Assembly: GCA_030035585.1 (NCBI GenBank)
Contig: CM057465.1
Location: 2,021,501-2,085,500, forward strand
Source of the DNA: Dugong dugon
Lineage: Eukaryota > Chordata > Mammalia > Sirenia > Dugongidae
Length of the DNA: 64,000 nucleotides
Direction: 5' to 3'
This document shows, in pieces, positions 1-10,371 of the stretch. How positions within the stretch are numbered: the first letter of the stretch is position 1; each line of letters begins with the position of its first letter. The notes below the pieces were generated by a model, which saw only the letters and a list, made by a program, of their open reading frames with translations, had not been told where the DNA came from and searched no databases. The position numbers and the translations under genes were made by a program.

Positions 1-360
1 GAAGAAGGGTGGAGGGTGGGAAAGTGTATATCGCAAACTACCGGTTGTTTTGTCTCCCAATGGATGCTCCGTGAAGTGCTTTCTTTTACCTCCTATTTGC
101 TGGTCTCCTAAAGGAGTCCAAGATGGCAGATCCGTGCTGCGTTAGCTGGTAGGGAACCTCTGCATGAATCTCTCCTCGCTCTCTGTTCTCTGTCAGTTTT
201 CTCACTCCATTTGGTGCTTGGCTGAGTTCTTTATCTCTTCATTTGATGTTTTAGGGTTTCAGGATTATTATTTTCTCTGTTCGGCTTAGTTTTTCGGATC
301 TTTGCTGTGGAGGGACAGCGTGGTGCTTCTGTCTAGAGCGCCATTTTGCCAGAAGTCCTC
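1..360 (-). mobile_element. L1 5' UTR fragment (reverse orientation)
   Basis: Read on the minus strand this begins near 350 and runs off the left edge. It matches, at clear but diverged identity, the plus-strand block at 21207-21500, including the stretch with CATCAAATGAAGAGATAAAG and AACTCAGCCAAGCA. Two copies in opposite orientation prove a dispersed repeat. Assignment to a LINE-1 5' UTR rests on the L1-like start (a CAAAATGGCGC-like block on the minus strand near 350) and is less certain than the repeat status itself. Confidence 0.55.
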
Positions 361-705
361 TTTTTGTATTTTAGATATACTTTCTTGATTTCATGTGTTT
401 GTTCTGATTAACTTCTCTTAATTAAAACTTGTCCATTTACCTCAATCATGGTGTATATAGTAATGTGTAAGTTTTACTTTCAGCACAAGACCCTTTATAT
501 CTTAATAGAAAAAAATAGCTGCTCAGTTCTGTGGTGAGGACTCAAATGTTTGCCTTGTTATTGATATTTTATTTCTTCTCTTTAATATGATTTGTTATTT
601 TCATTATGTATTTACTTTCTTTTATATTATTCAAGATTTATTTGGTCCTTTTTGTGGTCTAAACATTTCACACCTTATTTGTAGTTTGCTATTGTCTCCT
701 TTCCA
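361..705. other. AT-rich stretch, nothing recognised
   Basis: Unidentified AT-rich DNA between the L1 end and the RTE-derived element. The 67-codon open frame at 587-790 runs into the RTE-derived element and has no protein-like features. Confidence 0.5.
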
Positions 706-1315
706 CCACCTGTCTGTCAGTTCGTCATACTGTCAGAACTTGTATGTTGCTGTGATATTGGAAGTTTGCCACCAGTATTTTAAATACTAGCAGGGTCATC
801 CAAGGTGGACAGGTTTCAGTAGAGCTTCCAGGCTAAGACAGACAAGGAAGAACGGCCTGCGATCTTCTTCTGAAAATCAGCCAATGAAAACTCTATGGAT
901 CACGATAGAATATTGTCTAATACAATGCTGGAGAAGATCCCTGGTTGCTCAATGATTAAGCACTAGGCTGCTAACTGAAAGGTCAGTTGTTCAAATCTAC
1001 CACGGCTCTGCAGGAGAAAAGACCTGGTGATCTGTTCCAGTAAAGATAAAGACTTCAGCCTACAAAATCATATGAAACAGTTCTACTCTGTCCTATAGGG
1101 TCACTATGAGTAGGAATCGACTCAACAGCAGACAACAAAACAGTGGTGGGAGATGAGCCCTCTAGGTTGAAAAGCACTCAAAATACACGATGTCAGCAAC
1201 AATGAACTTGAGCATACTAACGACAGTGAAGATGGCACGGGGCTGGGCTGCATTTTGTTCTGTTGTACATGGGGTCACCATGATTCGAGCCGACTTGATG
1301 GCAACTGAGAACAAT
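706..1315 (+). mobile_element. Short internally deleted RTE derivative, split by a SINE
   Basis: Positions 706-937 correspond to the 5' end of the RTE LINE (starts with CTGTCTGTCAG and the CAGCAGGGTCA block). Positions 1148-1315 jump directly to the RTE 3' end (GTTCTGTTGTACATGGGGTC). The sequence joining them, CACTCAAAATACACGATG, is the same deletion junction seen in three minus-strand copies at 33982, 38243 and 40258. It has no coding capacity and must depend on RTE enzymes. An AfroSINE at 938-1147 interrupts it. Confidence 0.75.
938..1147 (+). mobile_element. AfroSINE nested in the RTE derivative
   Basis: A tRNA-like head (GATTAAGCACTAGGCTGCTAA, then the B-box-like TTCAAATCTACC) is followed by the longer AfroSINE body with a GACCTGGTGATCTG segment and the TTCTACTCTGTCCTATAGGG tail. 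Its 3' end CAGACAACAAAACAG resembles the RTE terminus more than the T-rich SINE terminus. It splits the RTE derivative, so it is younger than that element. Confidence 0.85.
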
Positions 1316-1345
1316 TGTCTCCTTTAAATTATGTGAATATAGATG

Positions 1346-1512
1346 TAGATACGGTGCAGTAGTTAAGCGCTTTTTGCTAACCAAGAGCTCAGCAGTTCAA
1401 ATTCACCAGCTGCTCCTTGGAATCCCTCTGGGGCAGTTCTACTCTGTCCTATAAGGTCGCTATGAGTTGGAATCAACTCGTCAGCAATGAATTTGGTTAT
1501 GGTATGGTTATG
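1346..1512 (+). mobile_element. AfroSINE, short form
   Basis: The head GGTGCAGTAGTTAAGCGC, the B-box region TTCAAATTCACC and the tail TCCTATAAGGTCGCTATGAG are present in order. The middle has the CTGCTCCTTGGAA junction typical of the shorter subtype, which lacks the GACCTGG-ATCTG segment. Confidence 0.85.
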
Positions 1513-2289
1513 GGTGCAGGTATGGGTATTTGACCTGAATATTGTCTGTGGAAGCCCGCAACAGCACATACCTGTGGAATCTGTTTAGAGAGCTAAGGGA
1601 CATGTAGCATGCATTCATTTCCCACCTTTGCTGAACCTCTCAGGTTTGTTAAAATCATTTGGAATTGCAAAGGGATTGCTGACTTTTCAAAGAGATCGTT
1701 GTGTAGAGTTGGGAGAATTAGTCCCTTCTGGCCACGGCTGATTGCTTCACCCATCACACCATGCCTGCCCGCAGGAAATCTGAAGGCATTTATCTAGCGT
1801 GATTACATACAGGTGTCTGGCAAGAGGAAGATTTATTGAATTTTTAACTGTCAATTAAAACAGCGCATATTGAACTTTGTATTCCAGTACGCTGGTGGAG
1901 CGAGGTCAATATCATGTTATTCTAGTCTGGAGCTGAGGCTGGTGACATCTGTCACCTGTCACCCCAGAGCTGATATTCATAATCCAGACAACTCTTTGCC
2001 CATGAGGAACAAGGAATCTCTGCTTCGCAAGAGGGGAGACAGGAAAGGAGTCCTGGACAGACAAAACACGGGAGCAGACAGATGGGGGTTCTGTCCCTTC
2101 ACTGGACGGAGCCTGTGGGACCAGGAAGCCAACCCCGGGCCCAGCCGGTAAGGAGCATTAAGTCACACCAAAGGCTCTTTTGTGGCAGAAGCTTCCCCAG
2201 AGTTTGTTGGTCACAGCAGGGGCCCCTTGTGAGATGGCCCTGTGAGTCGGGCAGAGCTGAGTTAGAGTGCCGTGCTGCTTCATCTAAGC
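1513..2289. other. Unique-looking DNA, no gene seen
   Basis: No repeat family, splice-framed exon or coding domain could be recognised. Short open frames (for example 1609-1797 and 1870-2151) have no recognisable composition or motif. Confidence 0.5.
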
Positions 2290-2392
2290 CCAGTGTCAGC
2301 CGACCACTTGACACCATGAGCCTGAGTTTCCTCATCTGTAACACGAGAACAACCACAGCAATAACCTACATGATGCACAGGGTGTGTGCCTT
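2290..2392 (+). mobile_element. MIR remnant
   Basis: GAGTTTCCTCATCTGTAAC followed by an A-rich run and then TACATGATGCACAGG has the order of the MIR core and 3' half in the sense direction. Short and diverged. Confidence 0.55.
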
Positions 2393-2396
2393 AGCT

Positions 2397-2822
2397 TCCT
2401 ATTGCTGCAGTAACAGAAATACCACACTCAGAGGCTTTAAGGAACAGAAATATTTTCTCAGAATTCAGGAGGCTACAAGTCTGAATTCAGGGCCCCAGTT
2501 CTAGGGGAAGCCTCCCTCTGCAGGCTCAGGGGAAGCCTCCTTCTGTAGGCTCCGGGGAAAGGCCTTTGTCTTAGCTTCTGTCACCCCAGCGTTCCTTGGT
2601 TCCTTGACAATTTCCCCTTTAGGTCTGTCTTCCTCCACTTGTGCTTGCTTTTCTCTGTGTCTAAGTTGCTCCTTGGAGCCCTGGTGATGCAGTGATTAAG
2701 AGCTTGGCTGCTAACCAAAAGGTCGGCAGTTCAAATCCACTAGCTGCTCCTTGGAAACCCTCTGGGGCATTTCTACTCTGCCCTGTAGGGTTGCTATGAG
2801 TCCGAATAGACTCAACGGCAAT

Positions 2823-2855
<33 letters not shown>

Positions 2856-3016
2856 GTTAAGCTGCTTCTTATAACTCAGAAGTGATTAGGTTTAGGATCC
2901 ACACTGCACTGATATGGTCTCATTAACGTAACAAAGAAAATCATGTTCCCACATCCACAGGTATAAGGATTAGGATTCTAACACTTATTTTGGGGGACAC
3001 AATTCAGTCCCTAACA
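2397..3016 (-). mobile_element. MaLR-type LTR, interrupted by a SINE
   Basis: On the plus strand it runs from TGCCTTAGCTTCC to the segment GGACACAATTCAGTCCCTAACA, the reverse of a MaLR LTR that starts TGTTAGGGACTGAATTGTG. It is bounded by perfect 5-bp direct repeats GTGTG at 2392-2396 and 3017-3021, the duplication size expected for ERVL-MaLR. A related copy at 32911-33195 lacks the SINE and shows the empty site. No internal retroviral region is attached, so it is a solo LTR. Confidence 0.8.
2675..2857 (+). mobile_element. AfroSINE with target duplication and T33 tail
   Basis: Begins GGAGCCCTGGTGATGCAG and carries A and B boxes, GGAAACCCTCTGGGGC and a long T run at about 2825-2854. Imperfect target duplications flank it: TAAGTTGCTCCTT (2662-2674) and TAAGCTGCTTCTT (2858-2870), 11 of 13 matching. 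It lies inside the MaLR LTR and is therefore younger than it. Confidence 0.92.
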
Positions 3017-3021
3017 GTGTG

Positions 3022-3914
3022 CTTAGAAAGCCTTGTCCCTGTCCCTTCAAAGTTTATCACGGCTTCCTAGGAGACTTCCAGGAGGCGGTGGGTCTGAGCT
3101 GTACCTTGGCTGGTGTGGACGGTGCCTGGGGGTGGTGCTCCTGCAGACCAGGAAGCATGGATGAGTAAGGAGTGGCTGCCCAGGCACTGCTCCCTGGCCG
3201 GCAGAAGCCTCGAAGGAAAGGACTCATTTAGTGGGTGGCTGAAGGGCAGGTTTGCAGAGGTTGAACAGTGGGAGGAAGGGCCTGGAATACCTTACTATGA
3301 AATTCAAAATTTAGTGTGAGGACAAGGCTGAAAGTTTTGTAGCTTGAGTGGAGAGGATGCCTGTGGATTGTGTCCATAGCAAGCTGCTCAGGTGACCCCT
3401 GGGTGGGGTCCTACAGCCCACACAAGCCCCATGAGCCAGCCCAGGTGGTGCCCCGCCTTGCTCCTCTCCCAGAGAGCAGTGGGAGCTATCAGAGGTGCTG
3501 AGTGGGCGGTGTGCACAGGTGGCCTGGTGACCGTCCCCTGTAATCACTGTTGGTGACCTCCTGTAGTATTTGAAATGAGAGATCACTGCTGATGTCCAGC
3601 TACTCAGAGGACAGGTGGGGAGTGCACTCACAGGCTGGAAAGGCCTTGGGAGCAGCACCCCCACTTGCATTCCTGGGATTCCTCTGGAGAGGGGTGAGCA
3701 ATTGGGGTGAGGCCAGCAATGGGGGCCTTCCAAAGGGGTCGGGGGTCCTCAGCAGGAGTGGGGCGCCTGAGATGCTCAGGGAAGATGGGCTCTAGGTTCA
3801 GCATCAGGGTGTGGACATCACAGAGGATCATGCTCCCTGACCTCCACACCCAGTGGTCTGTCTCCCAAGGGAGAATCTCCACCTGAGGATCCTTCTGCCT
3901 CTCCAACATGACCT
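3022..3914. other. GC-rich unique DNA, no gene seen
   Basis: Open frames on both strands (up to 140 codons at 3311-3733 minus) overlap each other and lack domains, repeats of coding character or plausible splice context. Confidence 0.5.
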
Positions 3915-3915
3915 C

Positions 3916-4355
3916 TGTGTTATGAATGGAATCGTGTCCCCAGAAGAGATGCTGGAAGTGCTAACTCTAGTACCTGTGCGTGTGACCTTGTTTGGAGACA
4001 GGGTCTTTACAGATACTATCAATTAGGTCAATAGGAGGTCACACTGGAGGAGAGGGAGTCCTGATCCCGTATGAGTGGTGTCCTTGTAAAAGCAGAAAAG
4101 ACACAGGGAGACAAAGGGAAAACAACCATGTGATGACAGGCAGAGATTGGAGTGATGCAGCCACAAGCCAAGGAATCCCTGTGGCCACCAGACGCTGGAA
4201 GAGGCAGGGAGGGATCCTCCCCTAGAGCCTGCAGAAGAAGCATGGCCCTGCTCACATTTTGATTATGGACACCTGGCCTCTAGAGCTGTGAGACAATGAA
4301 ATTCTGTTGTTTTATTTGTAGTCCTTTGTGAGGGCAGCCCCAGGAAATGCATACA
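3916..4355 (+). mobile_element. MLT1/MaLR-type LTR
   Basis: Landmarks occur in the usual order: ATGGAATCGTGTCCCC near the start, GTGACCTTGTTTGGAGACAG, GGTGTCCTTGTAAAAG, CCACAAGCCAAGGAAT, TCTAGAGCTGTGAGACAATG and GCAGCCCCAGGAAATGCATA at the end. Degenerate but close to full LTR length. No internal ERV sequence follows. Confidence 0.8.
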
Positions 4356-5717
4356 GATGGGTTAGCCCAAATCCAGGGTCCCTCCCAGGACAAGTGGGAG
4401 GGCCTGTCTGCAAGCCTCACCCTTCTTCCACCAGTCTGCGGGAGCCCAGTGTCCCCTTCCCACCAATCAGGGACAGATTGGACAAGCCCACCATGGAGGA
4501 GACCTGCTTCTAGGAATGCCTCTTCCCGCGTGCCCCCAAGAGTGCCAACAAGCCCTAGAAACTGCAGAGCCCCACGTCAGACAGCCCTCCTGGGAGTGTG
4601 TCAAGTTGGGACCTATGATTCGTTTTCTTTTTGGTTTAAATTAAACTTCAAGCTCTTAATCCTGGACTTGAGGAGCAGTACCTTCAGCCTTGATGATGCC
4701 CCTCTGCTCCATGCAAACCATTCTGCGAGCCGAGGCCCCACACACTCTGCTTCGAGGGGTGCGTGCTGATGCTACACATAGCCCAGCAGGCAGAGGAGGG
4801 CTGGGTGAGAACCCTCCATTGTAATATTTTATGTCACGTTTAAAGTCAAATTTAAAAGATTGAGCTGAATGACAAGACGGGGTGCCACTCCCGGGCAGGA
4901 GGAGGCAGGTAGGGCCTGGACTCCCAAAGGAGGTGTCCAGGGGGTGCTCACCTGGAGGTGGAGAACATTCTGGAAATTGCCCAGACTCAGCCTGATTGAT
5001 TCAGAAACATCCCGAGCTTGAACCTTGTCCCCCAAACAAAAGGAAGTTTAGAGGTCAGCACAGCTGACTTCTACAGGAATATGAATTTAAGGCCCAAATC
5101 CCCACCCCAGGGACCATTCCAAAACCTTCCGTGTGGCACCAGCCCAGGCCCCAGCCCCAGCTCACTCCCCAAACAATGACTTCCCACATGGGCAGCAGAG
5201 AGGAAAGAGGAAGCACGCAGCCCCAGGATCAGGTGTGCCCAGTCCCAGGTGCAGACTCTGACAGGGGCTTGGGGGACAGCAGAGGAGAGGATCTGAGGTC
5301 AAGTCTACCCAGCATGCACCGATGTGGCGCCATGAGGCAGAGGGAGTACGTTCACACCCACACTCCCTGCCAAACCCCAAGATGCCCATGTGCGGTTGGG
5401 AAGGCCAGAGTGTCCATTCTGTATTTGCAGACAAGGGGAGAGAATTGGAGACATGATAATCTTCATCCAAAGTCTCACAGCTAAGGAACAGCAGGGGCCA
5501 AGGCTAAGGGACATGGCCTCCGAGCTATCAGCTCACCATGGTGTCTCCCAGTTCTTCATGAGCTGCCCACCTGTAGGATACCCAGTTACCGGACACTTCA
5601 CCACCCAGGTTTCTGAGGTAGGAAAAGATGATTGTCCCTATGATAGAAAAACTAGAGAAATGGAAGCAGTTGTGGGAAGCATTTCCAAGTGTCCCCCACA
5701 CGTTGAGGTATTTACAT
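4356..5717. other. Unique DNA with possible MIR shred
   Basis: Nothing firm. The segment near 5440-5500 (CATAATCTTCATC-like, then AAAGTCTCACAGCTAAGGAAC) may be a reverse MIR fragment. No supported coding region. Confidence 0.4.
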
Positions 5718-6146
5718 GCTGTTGTTATCTGCCCTTGAGTCATCTCTGACTCATGGCCACCTTACATACAACAGAGCCAGCGTTGCCTAGTTCTGCGTCA
5801 TCCTCAGGGTCACCAGCATGGTCTTGTCCATTGTTGGAGCTGTTATGCCAACCCTTCTCACCAAGGTCTCTCTCACCCTCGCTGGCCCTCTGCTTCACCA
5901 AACATGATACCCTCCTCCAGCGATTGATTCCTCTCATGACGTGTCCAAAGCAAACGAGTAAAATCTCAGACAATATTCTGTGATCCTCAGGATTTTCATT
6001 GGGGGATTTTTAGAGGTACATTGCCAGATCTTTCTTCCTAGCCTGTCTTAGTCTGGGAGCTCTGCTGAAACCTGTCCAACATGAATGACCCTGCAACACG
6101 CAAGCCACCACAGTACCACAAACTGACAGACGAGAGGTGGAAAGAT
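5718..6146 (-). mobile_element. RTE-derived short element with a second junction
   Basis: Plus-strand order is RTE 3' end (GTTGTTATCTGCCCTTGAGTC), then about 220 bp of reverse RTE sequence down to GTGTCCAAAGCAAACGAG, then a jump into the RTE 5' region (TCTCAGACAATATTCTGTGATC to ACAAACTGACAGACGAG). The deletion junction differs from that in the other short RTE derivatives, so it arose separately. Confidence 0.7.
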
Positions 6147-7540
6147 ATTTACGTGCCACCTTTAATCATCCCAGTGACTAAGTACGATCACGTACTACTA
6201 AGTACGATTTCACAAAGGGAATAACTAAGGATCAAAGAGAATAATAAAGGTGCTGAGGCCACCCAAGGAGTCAGTAGGAGGTGTGAATCTGAACTCCAGT
6301 TCTCTGTCCCAAGCTGCCGCCGGCTTTGATCCTGCCACCTTCTGCCATTATTTCGCCTGCGTTATACTGGGGGGCAGTCTTTCTCTATGCACAGCTGATG
6401 TCTCTCCCCCCACGAATGGCAGACCTCCCCAACCCCGGATACCGTCTCTCAAGAGATGGCATCCCCAGCGCCCTGTCGCATTTACCCACAAGAACTATCC
6501 TCTTCGAAGGCCAGGTTCCTCTCCGGGAGTCTGACTCTGCCACTGGGTCGCAGGAGCAGCTGGCCTGGCTAGTCTCCACAAAGGCCTTCCTGCACTTCAG
6601 CATCTGGATTGGCATTTGGGGATCTCGCCTCTGGGTGCTCCATGGCACTGTCTCCTCTGCTTAGCGACACACCAGTGGTCTTCCTCTGAGGACCGTGGGG
6701 CAGGCTGGGACTGTGGAAGATCACGGTTCATGTCATATGCCCAACTAGTGGTCACAGCAATTATAGGGTCTGTGCAGTTTGCCAGCCTGGGGGCTTGCTG
6801 CCTGGAAGAGGGCTTGGGAGAAGAGCCTTTGTTAGTGAAAGGTCACACAAATGCTACCCTAGGCAGTGTTAGAGAAGACAAAGTCCACTTCCAGGCCATC
6901 CTCTAGCTCACAGCCACAGCTGAGGGTGAGCCGTCTGGAAAATGCAAACCCATTGCTCTAAGTGCTGTCTCAAAAGGATCTGATGAGGACAGGGGGATGG
7001 CTCACTGATTCTGCACATTCACTCAAGTCTCTGCTCTGCAGGTCGGCTTGAGATAACACCGTCTGAAAGAAGGCATTGGGCCAAGAAGCCCGCTCTCCTG
7101 CAGCAAGGATGTTCCAGCCAGGTTAACAGGGAGAATGGGCGGTGCCGTGCAGAGAGGTGACCACGGCGCTCTCCGAGCCCCCCTTGGGCCATATGCTCCT
7201 TCCTGACTTCTGACTCACCCCCACCTACAGAGAGCTCTTAGCTAGTCCCACACCAGGGTGTGGCTGCTGGTCTTGGCGCTCAGCTCCCCTGTCCTGCTCT
7301 GCTGGAGCTCACTCACTCACCTTCACATCTCAGGTCCAGGTGGAGACCATGGTGAGATGGTGCCTGGAGAGGAGACCCACCCCAAACATGGGCCATGATG
7401 GCTCACAGCGCCCTCTCTTCCATGCATGTCATAGATCAGCAGCTTCCAGGGCCTGGAAGACAATGGCCCACACTGAAAATGAACACTATTCCTACCCACA
7501 CAGTGTCCTCCTTGGATGAGTCCAGTTGGCTGCCAAGCAG
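6147..7540. other. GC-rich unique DNA, no gene seen
   Basis: No repeat family or gene recognised. Overlapping open frames at 6250-6906 on both strands look like chance frames in GC-rich DNA. Confidence 0.5.
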
Positions 7541-8128
7541 AGCCTGTGGACCAAAGGGCCATCTAGCCAGGAGCAGGCCCAGCCTAACTAGGAGGAGATG
7601 CAGAGCCTGTGGACCAAGAGACCATCCTGCTAGGAGAAGGCTCAGCCTGACCAGGAGTAGATGCCTGAGCCTGTGGACCAAGGGGCCATCCAGGAAGAAG
7701 CAGGCCCAGCCTGACCAGGAGGAGATGCCTGAGCCTGTGGACCAAGGGGCCATCTAGCCAGGATCAGGCCCAGCCTGACCAGGAGTAGATGCCTGAGCCT
7801 GTGGACCAAGGGGCCATTTAGCCAGGATCAGGCCCAGCCTGACCAGGAGTAGATGCCTGAGCCTGTGGACCAAGGGGCCATCCAGGAAGAAGGAGGCCCA
7901 GCCTGACCAGGAGAAGATGTCTGAGCCTATGGACCAAGGGGCCATCTAGCCAGGATCAGGCCTAGACTGACCAGGAGGAGATGCCTGAGCCTGTGGACCA
8001 AGGGGCCATCTAGCCAGGATCAGGCCCAGCCTGACCAGGAGGAGATGCCTGAGCCTGTGGACCAAGGTGCCATCTAGCCAGGATCAGGCCCAGCCTGACC
8101 AGGAGGAGATGCCTGAGCCTGTGGACCT
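7541..8128. repeat. Minisatellite, 64-bp units, 9 copies plus a partial
   Basis: The block AGCCTGTGGACCAA recurs at 7541, 7604, 7668, 7732, 7796, 7860, 7924, 7988, 8052 and 8116, so the period is 64 bp (the first unit is 63). Units fall into variants: A carries CTAGCCAGGATCAGG, B carries CATCCAGGAAGAAG, and one C unit carries CCTGCTAGGAGAAGG. The order is A C B A A B A A A. The period is not a multiple of three, so the minus-strand open frames through it shift frame each unit and are not coding evidence. Confidence 0.95.
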
Positions 8129-8550
8129 GAAAACGTGGAACTGATAATAATCCTCTCCTCACAGACTGTGCATTAGAGCAAGTGACATGATGCTGCATAT
8201 GTGTGAACTCTCGTCCTCCCGACATCCGGGCACTCACCTTCCACCCACGTTGCTCATCTTCTATCCAGCAAACAACAGAGAGCAGGGGCAGCTAGGAGAA
8301 GGGGCACAGCAGGCAGCCACTCTTCCCTGGGGCTTCAGCAGTTCAGGGGAGGGGGCTGCAAAGGGCTGAGGGAGAGGAGGAGCCCCTGAGTCTGGAAGGG
8401 AACAGGGAAGGGATCCTCTGGGAGCTGGTGATGAAAAGCAAGGAAGAGGAGGTATTCCACTAGGTATGGCTCTCGGGTGGCCTTTGGTGGCCAAAGGCAG
8501 AAGAATCACACTGGAATGGTGAGGGCAGAGGCCTGGATGTGAGGGATGAG
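8129..8550. other. Unique DNA, nothing recognised
   Basis: Unassigned sequence between the minisatellite and the purine tract. No coding or repeat signal beyond short G-rich runs. Confidence 0.45.
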
Positions 8551-8645
8551 GGGGACAGAAGGAAGGAGGGAGGGAGGGTGGGAGTAGGGAGTGAGTGAGG
8601 GAAAGAAGGGAAGAAGGAAGGAGGGAGGGAGGGAGGAGAGATGGG
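8551..8645. repeat. Purine-rich GGGA/GGAA tract
   Basis: Almost pure purine on the plus strand, built on GGAGGGAGGG and GAAGGAAGG words. The minus-strand open frame across it (Pro/Ser/Phe-rich) is a low-complexity artefact. Confidence 0.85.
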
Positions 8646-9410
8646 AAGGGTGGTAACTAAAGAGCCCTGTGGGGCCCTGAGATGCTGCATTTGTCTTCTC
8701 TGTTTTGGTGAGTCTCAGTTAGTTTTCTTTTGCTGTGTTTGGTGTCTGCAAAACAGGGAGGCGGCTTTGAGGCAGAGAGATGTGAGTTCAGAGGTGGAGT
8801 CCACAGAACTCAGGACCCCTTTGTAGCCAAGGGGTGGAGGAGGGGCTCAGCACCCACAGCCCAGACCTTGAGACTCCAGGCTGTGCAGCAGGGGACCTGG
8901 CTCCCTGAGCTGGGTCCCCTGGCCTCCTGAGCACCTGCCTTCAACAGATCAACAAACCAGGCCAGCTCTGGGGAAGCTCAACTTCTGAGGAGGGCAAGTC
9001 GCTGTCTCCCAGACCCTGGGACACAGATGTTTTCACTAGAGGTGAGAATGATGGATCCAATGCAAACTTGGCCGCAGGGCTACTCTCTCACGTCTGACCA
9101 GTGAGGGCCCCCCAAGGAGTGCATGTGTTCCCTGGAAGGGCCTGTGCTCTGGTCTGCTCCTGGGCTCCGGCAGGCTCAGAAGTGGGAGAGCCACTCAGTT
9201 AGGTGCATGGCCACAAAGCTTCCACTCCTTGCCACCCTAACACTGTTCCTGAATGTCACTCGGATTGCAGGACTCCTGGACGGGCTTCGTTGTTAGCTCG
9301 CCGTAAACATGAGGATGGGGGTTTGTTTGCTCAATTCCACCCAGCTTTCCGGTGCCAAGCACCACCAGGGCTGCAAACGGGAGGCCTATGGGTGCTGGGG
9401 ATTTCCTGAA
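8646..9410. other. GC-rich unique DNA, nothing recognised
   Basis: No repeat or gene identified. Confidence 0.45.
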
Positions 9411-9720
9411 GAGTAAATAATATGCATATTTCTTAGACTCTCTGAGAAAAAAAATCAATATTACATGTGTAGTGATGCTAGACAGATGAGGCAATTATTG
9501 AGTAACATGGGTCTGCACATGGGGTGAGGATGTTGCAAATACATTAGAGGAGTACATATGTCCCCTTTGTGGCAATGCTTTTATTTCCACTTTCCTTCTC
9601 TGCCACAGCAATCCTGTCCCTCCTTAGCAACACAGATCAAGTCTCCACTTTAACAAAACATGTAAATAACAATAAAAGTATCATTAAATCAGGTAGTTAA
9701 AATGTCAACGGGAAGAGAGA
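9411..9720. promoter_or_regulatory. Candidate non-coding regulatory block
   Basis: An AT-rich, repeat-free island in GC-rich surroundings. It contains an octamer-like AATATGCATATTT near 9419, GGCAATTATTGAG, and a cluster of GTAAATAACA (forkhead-like), AACAATAAAAG (SOX/HOX-like) and ATTAAATC at 9660-9690. This is inference from motif content, with no proof of conservation. Confidence 0.3.
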
Positions 9721-10011
9721 GGGCAGAGGCTCCAATGGCCGGGGCCATGGAGGGTGACCAAGGTAAAGGTTTAACAGCACCCCAGGGATTTCTCTGCTCC
9801 TGGCCTCTGCCCAGGACGTCCTGCCCCAGGACGCCCCACCCCCGGTGGGCCCCACCTCACTCACTGTAGGTGCTGCTGGCCCCTGAGAGCGCCAGCCAAG
9901 GAGAAGGGGGCAGGCCTGGCCTCGGCTCCACCCCGTCACCCTTTCTCCACATCCACCTCCCATGCAGGTGAAGAGCCTGCCAAACCAGGGATGGCTTTAT
10001 GATCCAACCAG
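9721..10011. other. GC-rich unique DNA, nothing recognised
   Basis: No repeat family or coding feature seen. Confidence 0.4.
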
Positions 10012-10371
10012 AAAACCAACCCCGTTGCTGTGGAGTCGACTCCAAACCACGGCAGCCCCGTGTGTTGCAGAGCAGAGCTGCTCCACAGAATTCTCTTGGT
10101 GGTCATCTCAGCAGATGACACAGCGGCTAAAACAAGGGGCTCGAGCATAGCAGTAATTGTGAGGATGGAGCAGGACCGGGCAGCGTTTTGTTCTGTTGTA
10201 CATACACAGGGTCGCTATGAGTGGAAACTGACTCACCTCACCAAACAACAATAATAATCTTAACAGAAACAGATTGCCAGGCTTTTCTTCCTCAGCACTG
10301 CTGGGTGGTTTCAAACCAACACCCTTTAGGTTAGCAGCCCATCACAAACCGATTTCGCCACCAAAGACCTT
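10012..10371 (-). mobile_element. Reverse AfroSINE split by an RTE 3' end
   Basis: Reverse SINE tail at 10012-10116 (CCGTTGCTGTGGAGTCGACTCC). Reverse SINE body and tRNA-like head resume at 10259-10371 (GATTGCCAGGCTTTTCTTCC, GGTTAGCAGCCCATCAC, CGCCACC). The interruption at 10117-10258 is a sense RTE terminus. Confidence 0.75.
10117..10258 (+). mobile_element. 5'-truncated RTE 3' end
   Basis: About 140 bp running from GCGGCTAAAACAAGGGGCTC through GTTCTGTTGTACATACACAG and GGGTCGCTATGAG to AACAACAATAATAAT. The A/C-rich terminus is the standard RTE end. It is inserted in a reverse AfroSINE. Confidence 0.8.

Noticed and set aside
2675..2760. tRNA gene
   Set aside because: A- and B-box-like words belong to the tRNA-derived head of AfroSINE. 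Cloverleaf pairing is not maintained and the same head recurs across the window.
7541..8128. CRISPR-like array
   Set aside because: Units are contiguous 64-bp tandem copies with no unique spacers, in mammalian DNA.
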